Source: Modicisalibacter luteus DSM 23508 (GTDB lineage Bacteria; Pseudomonadota; Gammaproteobacteria; Pseudomonadales; Halomonadaceae). Taken from it: DNA of 64,000 nucleotides. The notes under the pieces are model-generated. The model saw only the letters and a list, made by a program, of their open reading frames with translations, ran no database searches and was not told the DNA's origin. Numbering within the stretch: the first letter of the stretch is position 1; every line of letters starts with the position of its first letter. The stretch covers positions 1-64,000 of the forward strand of contig NZ_KB899999.1 in assembly GCF_000378505.1 (NCBI RefSeq), written 5' to 3'. This document shows positions 1 to 9,383 of this stretch, in pieces. Made by a program: the position numbers and the translations under genes.

Positions 1-313
1 GTATTCTACCGATCCGGGCCGCGCTGTCAAGCCGCTGTTTTCGCCGCTGGCCGGCATCTCGAAAGATTCTGGCCGAACCGAAGCACCTGAATCCGTGTCT
101 TCGACCCTGTCGGGCGAACCCCGATCCGTGGCGGTGCATTCTACCGAATGCGGCGTGTCTGTCAATTGTCCTTTCTCAGCGAGCCGAGAAAAACCCCAAC
201 AGAAACAGCGCCTTGCGCCACCTTCACCGCCAACCACGTATGCCCGTCGTTGGCAGCGGATGCGTACTTTACGGATCTCGGGCACAGCATGCAAGCACTT
301 TTTCGCGTCTCGA
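1..313. other. Window-edge stretch with no assignable gene
   Basis: A plus-strand frame is open from base 2 to 358, but its translation is rich in Ser, Arg and Pro, resembles no family I recognise, and runs into the 3-prime end of the HAD gene on the other strand. Open frames of this length arise by chance in GC-rich DNA. I see no promoter, RNA gene or terminator that I would defend here. Confidence 0.4.
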
Positions 314-940
314 TTAATGCCCGGAACCATCGTCGGGAAGTGCACCAAGTTGCTTTAATGCCAAGGACAATTGTGTCAGCCCTCGCACCTGTCGCGCTTG
401 CATGCCCAGCTCGCGAGCAGCCTCTACACACTCGGGATTGTCATCAAAAAAGATGAAGTCCTCGATGGGTTGATCCAGGTGCTTGGATACGGTCTGGTAC
501 GCAGCGGCATCAGGCTTGCGCTGCCCTAACTCATGCGACACGAATAACGCTTCAAAGGGGCGGGCCAGCCCATAGTCATCAATCAGGCGCTGCCAATGAA
601 GGGGATTGCTGTTACTCAACACGGCACGCCGATACTCGGGACGTATCCTCCCGATCATATCCAGCGCCCCTGGATACGGCCCTCGCATCCAACTGTTGAA
701 CGTATCCAGGAAGGCTTGCGGCGTCATGTCCAGCCCGAGCTCGTCAATGGCTGCGCATGCAAATTCCCGCCCATCAGCCCGACCGGTCTCGAATGGCTTG
801 AGAAGCTCGAACTCCATCCAGAATCGTCTCGACTGCTCTTCGCTGAGTCGCCCCTCGGTCAGCTCGACAAGCCCAGCAGTCCCCACCCAGTCGACCAGCA
901 CACCACCAGCATCAAAGAGCAATACTTTATTGCGTGGCAT
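314..940 (-). CDS. HAD-superfamily (IA-type) phosphatase, last gene of the lactate operon
   Basis: A 208-residue haloacid-dehalogenase-fold hydrolase. Motif I is FDAGGVLVDW with nucleophile Asp10; the +2 position is Gly rather than Asp, as in YihX-type sugar phosphatases. Motif II is the LSNSN segment (about 107-113), motif III the Lys of QRKPD (about 141), and motif IV FFDDNP (about 164). A cap-domain helix set lies between motifs I and II. It starts 14 nt after the lldG stop and follows a purine-rich ribosome site, so it is probably co-transcribed with lldEFG. The substrate cannot be read from sequence; a sugar phosphate or a phosphorylated by-product of lactate/glycolate metabolism is possible. 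Confidence 0.85.
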   Translation of the reverse strand: MPRNKVLLFDAGGVLVDWVGTAGLVELTEGRLSEEQSRRFWMEFELLKPFETGRADGREFACAAIDELGLDMTPQAFLDTFNSWMRGPYPGALDMIGRIRPEYRRAVLSNSNPLHWQRLIDDYGLARPFEALFVSHELGQRKPDAAAYQTVSKHLDQPIEDFIFFDDNPECVEAARELGMQARQVRGLTQLSLALKQLGALPDDGSGH

Positions 941-954
941 ATTCCCTTCCCGGC

Positions 955-1608
955 TCAGTGACGAATCAGTACGACCAACTCCCGCGGTCCGTGGACACCG
1001 TAGGCCAAGGTCTGTTCGATGTCTGCAGTCTTGCTAGGCCCTGAGATCAACAAGGCATTGGTCGGCATCTGCCCCGCCCAGCCGTGACGCTCAACGACAT
1101 CAAAAAAGGTGTCCTCTATTGCTTCGGCATCGAGCACGGCGATATGTAGTGGCGGCACCAGGCTTAGCCGACGCGGCTCATCCGGCGTAGGCCAGAGCCA
1201 TAGACTACCGGTTTCGGCAATACCGCCCCGGGTCGAAGTCAGCCCGGCATCCAGAGACTCGAATTGCTCACGTGACCATGTTTCGATATCGCGACCGGCA
1301 TCGACAAGCTCGATTCCTGTCGCCTGCAGCGCGGCACGCGCCTCGCTGGCCACAGGATGATCACGCCCCAGCCCCAGTCGCGTCACGCCCTTGGTCTGCA
1401 GCATTTCGCGCAGCGCGACGACCCATTCATCTGTAGAGGCATGAATTACTTCTCCATGCACGGAGCTGATCCTGGCCTCGAAACGCTGTAGCCGTTCCTC
1501 CTGCGACCAGCCTCTTCCGGTCACGACGGAAAAATCGGCTTCTGGTATCGGCAGGGTCCCGTCGGCTCGCTCACGCAAGCGGCGCAAAATAGATTCACGA
1601 GCACTCAC
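955..1608 (-). CDS. lldG: L-lactate utilisation protein LldG/LutC (LUD domain)
   Basis: A 217-residue LUD-domain protein, the third component of the LldEFG (LutABC) complex that oxidises L-lactate to pyruvate. The family is named from the lactate-utilisation operons of Bacillus and Shewanella. The Leu/Gly-rich core with ETGSLWLWP and LLISGPSKTADIEQ segments is typical. The start is GTG with a GGGAGG ribosome site, and the start overlaps the lldF stop by four bases (GTGA), showing translational coupling. Length is normal. Confidence 0.93.
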   Translation of the reverse strand: MSARESILRRLRERADGTLPIPEADFSVVTGRGWSQEERLQRFEARISSVHGEVIHASTDEWVVALREMLQTKGVTRLGLGRDHPVASEARAALQATGIELVDAGRDIETWSREQFESLDAGLTSTRGGIAETGSLWLWPTPDEPRRLSLVPPLHIAVLDAEAIEDTFFDVVERHGWAGQMPTNALLISGPSKTADIEQTLAYGVHGPRELVVLIRH

Positions 1609-3041
1609 TTTTCATCCTCCCGCTCCAGCTTGCGACGATGCTGCTTAACCATCGCATGCAGTGAAGTGGCGGCCGGCTTGGGAGCTGTACGGTAATCGGT
1701 CCACGGCCCCAAGCGAGACGGCGACAGGAAACGAAACTTGCCGGCCACCCCGGCACCCGCCCGCCAGGCGCCGGGGTGCGTTGCCAGCCACTGCCAGCCT
1801 TTCCAGGCCAACACTTCCTTACGGTCGCGTTTGACGCCGGCACCTTCCACATTGCCACGACCTTCACCAACAGCTTCCTTGCGCAGACGTACCAGCAGGT
1901 CGGGAATGGGAATCTTGACCGGACAAACCTCGCCACAGGCGCCGCACAAGCTGGAGGCACTAGGCAGGTCCTTGGTCGCTTCCAGCCCCATCAGGTGCGG
2001 CATGAGAATGCTGCCGATCGGCCCGGGATACGTCGTGCCATAGGTGTGACCACCGACACGGGTATAGACCGGGCAATGGTTCATGCACGCACCGCAGCGG
2101 ATACAGCGCAGCGTATCGAGCAGCTCGTTGTCCTGATAGATGCTGGAACGACCGTTGTCGACCAGCACCAGATGGACCTCTTCGGGGCCGTCGCGCTCGC
2201 CGGGCTTGCGCGGCCCGGAAATCATATTGAAGTAAGTGGTGACATGCTGCCCTGTCGCCGAACGGGTCAGCAACGCATAGAGCGGCGGTACATCACGCAG
2301 GTGTTCGACCACCTTCTCGATGCCGGTCACGGCAATATGTACCGGCGGCACCGTCGTGGTCATGCGACCGTTGCCCTCGTTCTCGACCAGGCAGAGCGTA
2401 CCGGTCTCGGCCACGGCGAAATTGACGCCGGAGATCCCCACATCGGCAGCCATGAAGCGTTCACGCAATTGCGCCCGCGCTGCCGCAGTAAGATAGTCGA
2501 CATCGATGGTGCGCTCGGTTCCCGTCCGATCATGCATGACATCGGAAATCTCCTCGGTATTGAGGTGAATCGCCGGCATGATGATATGCGACGGTGTCTG
2601 CTCGTTGAGCTGCACCAGGTATTCGCCGAGGTCCGACTCCAGCGCCTCGATACCGGCAGCTTCCAGATGGTCATTGAGGTGCATTTCCTCGGAAACCATC
2701 GACTTGCCCTTGATGACATGCCGGGCTCCACGCGCCTCGCACAGCTCACGAATAATCCGGCATGCCTGTTCACCATCTTCAGCCCAGTGCACACGAATGC
2801 CGTTGGCTTGGCAATTGGCCTCCAACTGCTCGAGAAGGTCCGGCAGCTTAGCCAGCGCGCGCAGCCGGATATTGGCCCCCAGGTCGCGAAGGGTTTCGAT
2901 ATCCCAGTCACCGAAAGCGTCACGACGCTTGGCCATCAGGCCGTCCATGGCCCGCCGGAAATTACTTCGGATCTGGGGGTTGCCCAGCGCATCATGCGCC
3001 TGGCGATGAAAGGCCTGCGGCGTGAATGTCTGTACGTTCAT
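1605..3041 (-). CDS. lldF: L-lactate utilisation iron-sulfur protein LldF/LutB
   Basis: A 478-residue protein with an N-terminal LUD-type domain and a C-terminal ferredoxin-like part. It carries two cysteine clusters, CIRCGACMNHCP and CGACGEVCP, which should bind two [4Fe-4S] centres. It passes electrons from lactate oxidation towards the quinone pool together with LldE and LldG. The frame stays open a further 37 codons upstream, but the ATG at 3041 is preferred: it has a GGAGG ribosome site and overlaps the lldE stop as ATGA. Confidence 0.95.
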   Translation of the reverse strand: MNVQTFTPQAFHRQAHDALGNPQIRSNFRRAMDGLMAKRRDAFGDWDIETLRDLGANIRLRALAKLPDLLEQLEANCQANGIRVHWAEDGEQACRIIRELCEARGARHVIKGKSMVSEEMHLNDHLEAAGIEALESDLGEYLVQLNEQTPSHIIMPAIHLNTEEISDVMHDRTGTERTIDVDYLTAAARAQLRERFMAADVGISGVNFAVAETGTLCLVENEGNGRMTTTVPPVHIAVTGIEKVVEHLRDVPPLYALLTRSATGQHVTTYFNMISGPRKPGERDGPEEVHLVLVDNGRSSIYQDNELLDTLRCIRCGACMNHCPVYTRVGGHTYGTTYPGPIGSILMPHLMGLEATKDLPSASSLCGACGEVCPVKIPIPDLLVRLRKEAVGEGRGNVEGAGVKRDRKEVLAWKGWQWLATHPGAWRAGAGVAGKFRFLSPSRLGPWTDYRTAPKPAATSLHAMVKQHRRKLEREDEK

Positions 3042-3808
3042 GAAGTCCGCCTCCAGAGGTAGCTGGCGATGTGCTCGCCACCAACCTGTCCTTCCTGACC
3101 ATCCTGCCGCTTGCGCTCGAACCGGCCGCCGATATTCATCAGGCAACCGCAATCCGAGGTCACGAAGTGCTCCGCGCCGGCAGACTCAATGGCTTGGGTC
3201 TTGTCTTCGACCATAGCGGCGGAAACTTCCGGGTGGCGCACAGCAAAGGTCCCCCCGAAACCGCAACATTCACTCGCCCGTACCTGTTCGACCAAGGTGA
3301 CATTGGTGAGCTGACTCAGCAGCCCCGGCCCCGTCTCAGCCAACCCCATCTCGCGGCGTGCGCTGCACGAGGTATGCATCGCCACCCGCTGCGGCTGCCC
3401 CTTGTCTTCCAGGCGCACATGGCAGACGTGTACGAGAAATTCGGTGAGTTCGAAGATCCGCCCCGCCACCTCCTCGGCCTGACTCGACCGACTGGAGCCT
3501 GCGAAGAGTTGCGGATAATGGGTCCGCATCATGCCGCCACACGACCCCGAGGGAACAATGATCGGCCAAGGCTCGGGAAACAGGTCGAGCTGGGCCTCGG
3601 CCACGGCTCGCGCCTCGTCATGGTAACCCGACGTGTAGGCAGGCTGGCCACAGCAGGTCTGATCGTCAGGAAACAGTACTTCGATGCCTTCTCGCTCGAG
3701 CAGGCGAATCCCGTCGAGCCCCGCCTGGGGATAAAACATGTCGATCAGACAGGTGCCGAAGAAATACACCTTGTCCGGTTTCGGAGGGTACAGCTTGATT
3801 GGCGTCAT
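3038..3808 (-). CDS. lldE: L-lactate utilisation protein LldE/LutA (CCG-domain)
   Basis: A 256-residue protein with two cysteine-rich CCG domains, seen as CCGQPAYTSG near residue 51 and CCGFGGTFAV near residue 181. These domains are shared with heterodisulfide reductase HdrB and glycolate oxidase GlcF, and bind Fe-S centres. It is the first gene of the lldEFG-HAD operon. The frame extends 17 codons upstream of the chosen ATG, but a GAGGAG ribosome site sits just before 3808. Expression is probably controlled by the operators at 3885 and 4086. Confidence 0.95.
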   Translation of the reverse strand: MTPIKLYPPKPDKVYFFGTCLIDMFYPQAGLDGIRLLEREGIEVLFPDDQTCCGQPAYTSGYHDEARAVAEAQLDLFPEPWPIIVPSGSCGGMMRTHYPQLFAGSSRSSQAEEVAGRIFELTEFLVHVCHVRLEDKGQPQRVAMHTSCSARREMGLAETGPGLLSQLTNVTLVEQVRASECCGFGGTFAVRHPEVSAAMVEDKTQAIESAGAEHFVTSDCGCLMNIGGRFERKRQDGQEGQVGGEHIASYLWRRTS

Positions 3809-3884
3809 ATCGGATCTCCTCGAACCGGTAGCAGAGGGACTGCCAACCGGGCGCAGCATTCTATTAGTTGTGATCGCTGCGGCG

Positions 3885-3901
3885 AATTGGTTTTACCAAT
3901 T
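3885..3901. promoter_or_regulatory. PdhR-type operator 1
   Basis: A perfect 17-bp inverted repeat, AATTGGT-TTT-ACCAATT. It matches the published PdhR operator consensus (ATTGGTnnnACCAAT) of the GntR/FadR subfamily. It lies 77-93 bp upstream of the lldE start, in the divergent region facing the PdhR-like gene at 4191. The match is seen in sequence; binding is inferred. Confidence 0.8.
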
Positions 3902-4084
3902 TACCAAAACTATGAAGGCACCTTAGAGGCAGACAATAATAGCCGTCAAACTCAAACGCCCTGTTCGTGCTAGAAAATTACATGAACTTTGGTATAAGCA
4001 ACCAGTGACACGTAAGTATATATTTATAACATCAACAAAAAACACTCAGCCCGAGGATTCGTCAGGTACGGTAAAAGCGGTTAG

Positions 4085-4101
4085 TATTGGTAATACCAAT
4101 T
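4085..4101. promoter_or_regulatory. PdhR-type operator 2
   Basis: A second copy of the operator: ATTGGT-AAT-ACCAAT, perfect over 15 bp, with one mismatch to symmetry at the outer pair. It lies about 90-105 bp upstream of the GntR start. Its centre is 200 bp from that of operator 1, close to a whole number of helical turns, so both sites may face the same side of the DNA and allow looping and autoregulation. Confidence 0.78.
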
Positions 4102-4190
4102 TGGCGTTAGCAGCCCTGACGCGACTTTGTCACAATCGGTGAGCCATAGTTATTCCCACCATTTCACCCCTAGTACCACGAGAACAGCGC

Positions 4191-4976
4191 ATGGTCTATC
4201 AGCCGGTTCGCCAGCCGCGCATTGCAGATGTCATCACCGATCGTCTCGAGGCCATGATCCTTGAAGGCAGCCTGGCTCCGGGACAGCGCTTGCCGCCGGA
4301 ACGGGAACTGGCCGAGCGCTTCGGCGTATCGCGCCCTTCGCTACGCGAGGCGATCCAGAAATTATCGGCCCGAGGCCTGCTGACCAGCCGTCAGGGCGGT
4401 GGCACATTCGTCAGCGAGGAACTCAAGAGCGGCTATAGCGACCCCTTGTTGGAAATGTTGTCCCGACATGGCGAATTTCATCTGGACCTGCTGGAGTTCC
4501 GCGATGCCCTTGAAGGCATTTCTGCCTACTATGCCGCGCTGCGTTCGTCCCCGGCGGACAAGGAACTGTTAATTCGACGCTACGAAGAATTGGCCGCTTC
4601 CTATGCCGAACCCTCCCTGCAGGATGACCCGCACCGTGAAGCCAAGGCCGATGCCGCCTTTCATCTTGCGATCGCCGAGGCCGGACATAACGTGCTGTTG
4701 CTACATACGATTCGCGGCATCTTTCACTTGCTGGAAAAAAGCATCGTCTCCAGCCTGGCGCACCTCTTCGAACGCCCCGGTGCCCGTGAGCAGCTAATGA
4801 TCCAGCACCGGGCCCTGCTCGACGCCATCCTCGAAGGGCGGGCCGAGGACGCCCGCTCGCGTGCCCATGAACATCTGGTTTTCGTAGAAGAAGGTCTTCT
4901 CGAACTGGAGCGCGCCGAGACCCGGGCACAACGCGCGCTGCGCCGCGCCCAGGCGCTGCCCGAGCGTCCCGAGTAG
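4191..4976 (+). CDS. PdhR-like GntR/FadR-family (FCD) transcriptional regulator
   Basis: A 261-residue GntR-type regulator. The winged helix-turn-helix at about residues 8-75 contains PPERELAERFGVSRPSLREA and RQGGGTFV, followed by an FCD effector domain. The whole protein aligns by eye with E. coli PdhR, including ALEGISAYYAALRS and an Arg-rich C-terminus, more closely than with LldR. PdhR senses pyruvate, the product of the LldEFG reaction, and the operators flanking this gene have the PdhR consensus. I therefore infer a repressor of lldEFG relieved by pyruvate, with autoregulation. It is the first gene of a probable operon with dctB/dctD. Confidence 0.9.
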   Translation: MVYQPVRQPRIADVITDRLEAMILEGSLAPGQRLPPERELAERFGVSRPSLREAIQKLSARGLLTSRQGGGTFVSEELKSGYSDPLLEMLSRHGEFHLDLLEFRDALEGISAYYAALRSSPADKELLIRRYEELAASYAEPSLQDDPHREAKADAAFHLAIAEAGHNVLLLHTIRGIFHLLEKSIVSSLAHLFERPGAREQLMIQHRALLDAILEGRAEDARSRAHEHLVFVEEGLLELERAETRAQRALRRAQALPERPE

Positions 4977-4987
4977 CGGGGTTCGTC

Positions 4988-7282
4988 ATGCAAACGACTC
5001 GCCTTCCACGCCGCTGGCGCCACTTGCTCCTGCTGCTCATCTTGCTGGGCCTGCTGTTGAGCGCTTGGCAGGCGGCCTTGCTGGCACGCGAGAAAGCGCT
5101 GGAATCACTGCATACCGAAGCCACCAACGAACTTCGCCTGGCCGCTGCCGGTATATCCTCTTATCTGTCCCGTCATGATTACCTGCCGCGCCTGCTGGCC
5201 AGCCGAGAAACGGTCAAGCGCGCCCTGGCCAGCCCTGACAACCCGCTGGCAGTCAGGCGCCTAAATCACATACTCGATGAGTTTCGGGCGATAACCGACG
5301 TCTCGGATATCTATCTACTCGACCGAAGCGGCACCACCCTGGCAGCCAGCAATTGGCATCTCCCGCACAGCTTCGTGGGGCAGAATTACAGCTATCGCCC
5401 CTACTTTCAGGATGCCATGCAGGGCCAGAGAGGGCGCTTCTACGGCCTGGGCACGCAGTCCGGCGAGCGCGGCTACTATTTTTCCGCCCCGGTCCAGCTC
5501 GACGCCAACAGCCAACGTGTCGATGGCGTGGTGGTCGTCAAGGTGCGCATAGCCCCACTGGAAGGCAACTGGAGCAGCCAGAGCGGCGAACTGCTGGTCA
5601 GTGATGAAAACGGTATTATCTTCATGGCCAGCCAACCCGATTTACGTCTGTCCAGCCTGGCCCCACTGGACAGCGCCGTACGACGCCGGCTTCAGCAAAC
5701 ACGTCGCTATGACGGCGTTCCTCTGGATACAGTCTCGCTTGTACCCTTCGATCATCGGGCCGACGGCTCCCGCCTCGTCCGCTTCGAACAGGGCCCACTC
5801 AGCAACGCGGCATATCTCGCCCGGTCTCGCGAGTTGCCCTCATTGAGATGGACGGTACACATGCTCAAGCCGTTAACCTCCCTGGAGAGTGCCCAGTGGC
5901 AAGCCGGCATGCTCGCCGCCGGCCTGTATGGCGTGGTAGTGCTGGCTGGCGGCATCGGCTGGCAACGCTGGCGATTGCGCCGTGAACGCGAGCTGTTCAC
6001 GGAGCGGGAGCGCCAGACCTTGGCAGAAGGTCAGGCCCGTGTCCGCGGGATTATCGACCGGACTCGGGCCGGTCTGCTGGTCCTCGACGATCGAGCATCT
6101 CTGGCCTACCTCAACCCTACTGCGCAAGCGATCTTCGGCCACACCCCCGCCAATGTGGAAGGCCGCCTGCTGACCGAGCTGTTATCCCCAGCCGATGCCC
6201 GGCGCGTCCTGGCCCTGCGCCAGCCTCAACCCTCCTCAGCCGTTGAAGTCCTGGCAGTACGCCCCGGCGGCGGCCTCGTGCCTCTCGAGCTGACCATCAG
6301 TCCACTGATCAGCCCACATGGCGAGCGCTGGCTGGCGACGGTCTTCGACATCAGCGAACGCAAGACGCAGGAACAGGCGCTGGCCCGTGCGCGTGACCAA
6401 CTGGAGCAGCGCGTCGAGGAACGTACCCGCGACCTGCTCGACTCCAACCGGCGACTGTCAGGCGAGATCGATGAGCGCCGCCGTGCCGAGGCCGAGTTGC
6501 GCCAGGCCCAGGACGAACTGATCCAGGCCGCCAAGCTCGCCGTTCTAGGGCAGATGGCCGCCGGCATCAACCACGAGCTCAACCAGCCATTGGCGGCCAT
6601 ACGCGCCTACGCCGAAAACGCCCGTGTCTTTCTCGATCGCGGGCGCACCGAGGCCGCCAGCGGCAACCTTGCCCAGATCGTCGAACTGACCGCCCGCATG
6701 GCCGAGATCAGTGCGCAGTTGAAACAATTTTCGCGCAAAAGCGGCGACAGCCTGACTGCCGTATCGGCCCAGGCCAGCTTCGGTTACGCCCTTCGCCTGT
6801 ACCGCTCGCGCCTGACCGATGCCTGCGTAGCGGTAACCCAGGATTGGCCCATGGAAGATATCTGGGTGCATGCCGATCTGGTGCGCCTGGAGCAAGTCCT
6901 CGTCAACCTGATCGGCAATGCCCTGCAGGCCATGAGCGAGACATCATCGCCACGCCTCGACCTATCGATCGTTCAGGAAAATGGCTGGGTACGGCTCGGC
7001 GTTCGCGATCACGGCCCCGGCATCGCCGAGGAGCACCTTGGGCGGGTCTTCGAACCCTTCTTCACCACCAAGGCCACCGGAAAGGGATTGGGACTCGGCC
7101 TGTCCATCTCGGCCCGTATCGTCGATGATCTCGGCGGGCATCTCGAAGCGACCAACGCTGCTGATGGTGGCGCACTGTTCAGCGTGACGTTACGCGCCAG
7201 TACTCCGGCCTCCCCCGCTGCCGAAACCAGCCTGCCTTCCGCCGACGCCTTATCACTGCGCGAGGAGAATCGCCATGCATGA
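4988..7282 (+). CDS. dctB: DctB-type membrane sensor histidine kinase
   Basis: A 764-residue kinase. A transmembrane helix at about 11-30 is followed by a periplasmic double-Cache domain with the FVGQNYSYRPYF segment typical of DctB carboxylate sensors, and a second transmembrane helix at about 308-328. A PAS domain (about 350-455), a coiled coil, a HisKA domain with His529 in GINHELNQPLAA, and a HATPase with GKGLGLGLS complete it. It starts 11 nt after the GntR regulator and overlaps dctD by 8 nt. It probably senses an external C3/C4 carboxylate; the neighbouring lactate genes make lactate or pyruvate candidates, but no transporter gene is adjacent. Confidence 0.9.
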   Translation: MQTTRLPRRWRHLLLLLILLGLLLSAWQAALLAREKALESLHTEATNELRLAAAGISSYLSRHDYLPRLLASRETVKRALASPDNPLAVRRLNHILDEFRAITDVSDIYLLDRSGTTLAASNWHLPHSFVGQNYSYRPYFQDAMQGQRGRFYGLGTQSGERGYYFSAPVQLDANSQRVDGVVVVKVRIAPLEGNWSSQSGELLVSDENGIIFMASQPDLRLSSLAPLDSAVRRRLQQTRRYDGVPLDTVSLVPFDHRADGSRLVRFEQGPLSNAAYLARSRELPSLRWTVHMLKPLTSLESAQWQAGMLAAGLYGVVVLAGGIGWQRWRLRRERELFTERERQTLAEGQARVRGIIDRTRAGLLVLDDRASLAYLNPTAQAIFGHTPANVEGRLLTELLSPADARRVLALRQPQPSSAVEVLAVRPGGGLVPLELTISPLISPHGERWLATVFDISERKTQEQALARARDQLEQRVEERTRDLLDSNRRLSGEIDERRRAEAELRQAQDELIQAAKLAVLGQMAAGINHELNQPLAAIRAYAENARVFLDRGRTEAASGNLAQIVELTARMAEISAQLKQFSRKSGDSLTAVSAQASFGYALRLYRSRLTDACVAVTQDWPMEDIWVHADLVRLEQVLVNLIGNALQAMSETSSPRLDLSIVQENGWVRLGVRDHGPGIAEEHLGRVFEPFFTTKATGKGLGLGLSISARIVDDLGGHLEATNAADGGALFSVTLRASTPASPAAETSLPSADALSLREENRHA

Positions 7283-8657
7283 ACCGGCCGATACCCCAGT
7301 CCTTATCGTTGATGACGAGGAACACCTGCGCATCACCGCCAGCCAGACCCTGGAACTGGCCGGGTATCGACCGGAGGCGCTGAGCAGCGCCGAAGCGGCA
7401 CTCGACGCCCTGAGTCCCGATTACCCCGGCGTGCTGATCACCGACATCCGCATGCCGGGCATGGACGGCATGGCCCTGCTGCGCGAGGTCCACCGCCGCG
7501 ATCCCGACCTGCCGGTGATCCTGATCACCGGACACGGTGATATTTCCACTGCCGTCGCGGCCATGCGCGAGGGGGCCTGGGATTTTCTCGAGAAACCGTT
7601 TGCTGGCGAGCAATTAACCGACGTGGTGCGCCGAGCCACCGAGAAGCGACATCTGAGCCTGGAGAACCGGCACCTGAAAGCCGAGCTCGACGCCCAGCGC
7701 GCCGCGCCGGGGCCTCGCATCGTCGGCCGTACATCGGCGATACAACACCTCAGCGACATGCTCCAGCGGATCAGCCAGGTCGAAGCCGACGTGCTGTTGT
7801 TCGGCGAAACCGGCGTGGGAAAGGACCTGGTCGCACGCTCGTTGCATGAGCGCAGCTCGCGTAGTGGCCAGCCGTTCGTGGCCATCAATTGCGGTGCCGT
7901 ACCTGAGAGCATCATCGAGTCGGAACTGTTCGGGCACGAGAAAGGGGCTTTCACCGGTGCCGTAGAACGCCGCATCGGCAAGTTCGAGCACGCCAACGGC
8001 GGCAGCGTGTTCCTCGACGAAATCGAGTCGATGCCGCTGGCGCTTCAGGTCAAGCTGCTGCGTGTATTGCAGGAACGCACCGTCGAGCGCCTGGGAGCCA
8101 ACGAGCCGATCCCGCTCGATATCCGTGTGATCGCTGCCACCAAGACCGACCTCAAGGCGGCTGCCGAGAACGGTAAGTTCCGCGAGGACCTTTATTACCG
8201 GCTCAATGTGGTGACCTTGCCGATCCCGCCACTGCGTGAACGTCGCGAAGATATTCCGCTGTTGTTCCAGCACTTCGCCGTGGTCGCCGCCAACCGCAGC
8301 AGTCTCGAGGCCCCACCGCTCAATGCCGCCGACGTATCGGTGCTGATGGCCCACGACTGGCCCGGAAACGTGCGTGAACTACGTAATCTCGCCGAGCGCT
8401 TCGTGCTCCTCGGCGCCGCCTACGATTACCGTCTCGACCAGCTGCTCGAGGGTGTCGATATCGGTACCAACGACATGGCCCTACCTCAACAGGTGGAGCT
8501 GTTCGAGAAAAGCCTGATCAGCCAGTCGCTGGCCAACCATCATGGGCGCATCACTGCCGTCTGTGAGCATCTCGGCCTGCCGCGCAAGACGCTCTACGAC
8601 AAGCTCCGCAAGTATGGCCTCAAGGCCGAGGATTATCGCCACAACCGAGAGCCCTGA
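7275..8657 (+). CDS. dctD: DctD-type sigma-54-dependent response regulator
   Basis: A 460-residue NtrC-family activator. The receiver domain has phospho-acceptor Asp57 in LITDIRMPG. The AAA+ domain has Walker A GETGVGKD at 177-184 and the sigma-54 contact loop GAFTGA at 224-229. A Fis-type helix-turn-helix lies at about 415-455 ([20 protein letters not shown]). It is translationally coupled to the kinase. I found no convincing -24/-12 promoter next to it or before the TRAP operon at 14056, so its target is unknown. Its last 25 bases overlap the convergent ydjM-like gene. Confidence 0.93.
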   Translation: MHEPADTPVLIVDDEEHLRITASQTLELAGYRPEALSSAEAALDALSPDYPGVLITDIRMPGMDGMALLREVHRRDPDLPVILITGHGDISTAVAAMREGAWDFLEKPFAGEQLTDVVRRATEKRHLSLENRHLKAELDAQRAAPGPRIVGRTSAIQHLSDMLQRISQVEADVLLFGETGVGKDLVARSLHERSSRSGQPFVAINCGAVPESIIESELFGHEKGAFTGAVERRIGKFEHANGGSVFLDEIESMPLALQVKLLRVLQERTVERLGANEPIPLDIRVIAATKTDLKAAAENGKFREDLYYRLNVVTLPIPPLRERREDIPLLFQHFAVVAANRSSLEAPPLNAADVSVLMAHDWPGNVRELRNLAERFVLLGAAYDYRLDQLLEGVDIGTNDMALPQQVELFEKSLISQSLANHHGRITAVCEHLGLPRKTLYDKLRKYGLKAEDYRHNREP

Positions 8658-9304
8658 GCCAGCAGGTCGATCAGCACCTGCCAGGGTGGCAGCCAGGGGG
8701 CCAGCCCGGCAGCCAGCATCAGCATGACGACCGAGTTGCCTGGCTCGCGATAATCGAACAGCTTGAACGCCGTGCCGAAGGAACGTTTCAGCCGCGAGCC
8801 GACCAGATCGACGCTGTACATCTCGTCGAGCAGCAGGTGAATCAGCGTGCCGATGATCAGGGCAATGCCATGCGCCCAGGCCATCCAGGCGTTCTGCTGC
8901 AAGAGCTGGTAGCTTACGGCAGACGTCGCCAGCCCACACAGCATCGCGGCGAGCAACGAGTGCCAGATTCCGCGATGTACGGTAAATCGCTTGAAGACCG
9001 AACCGAAAACGTAGCGCACACCCACGTAGAGCCCACCGCAGGCAACGACCAGCGCCCCGGGGCTCAGGCGATCCTGCAGCATCAGGGCGCCGCCAACCAC
9101 GGCAAGTACGGCGAACAGCGTGAAGATCAGGCGAATGGATCGGGAATGATCGGAGTCGATGTCGGGAAGAATGCCGCCGAAGGCCGTCAGTGCGGCCAAT
9201 GGCCCGGCATCGGCCGCCGGCCAAAGGGCAGCATGCCAGCCACTGACGGCAAGCAGCGCGCCACCCGCCACGGCGACGCTGAGGTGAGTCTGGAAATTGG
9301 CCAT
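8633..9304 (-). CDS. YdjM-like metal-dependent hydrolase, inner membrane protein
   Basis: A 223-residue membrane protein of the YdjM (DUF457) family. Seen are an N-terminal NFQTHLSVAVAGG, the GGILPDIDSDHSRS motif, HRGIWHSLLAA and HLLLDEMYSVD, whose His/Asp residues are the presumed metal ligands. There are five or six hydrophobic segments. E. coli YdjM is LexA-regulated, but I did not find a clear LexA box upstream here. It overlaps the 3-prime end of dctD on the other strand. Confidence 0.85.
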   Translation of the reverse strand: MANFQTHLSVAVAGGALLAVSGWHAALWPAADAGPLAALTAFGGILPDIDSDHSRSIRLIFTLFAVLAVVGGALMLQDRLSPGALVVACGGLYVGVRYVFGSVFKRFTVHRGIWHSLLAAMLCGLATSAVSYQLLQQNAWMAWAHGIALIIGTLIHLLLDEMYSVDLVGSRLKRSFGTAFKLFDYREPGNSVVMLMLAAGLAPWLPPWQVLIDLLAQGSRLWR

Positions 9305-9383
9305 GCTGCGCTCACGGTTACTGTATGCAAATCCAGATTATCGCGCAGCATCGCCCCAGAAAACAAACGCTTGAAGTGAAGAA

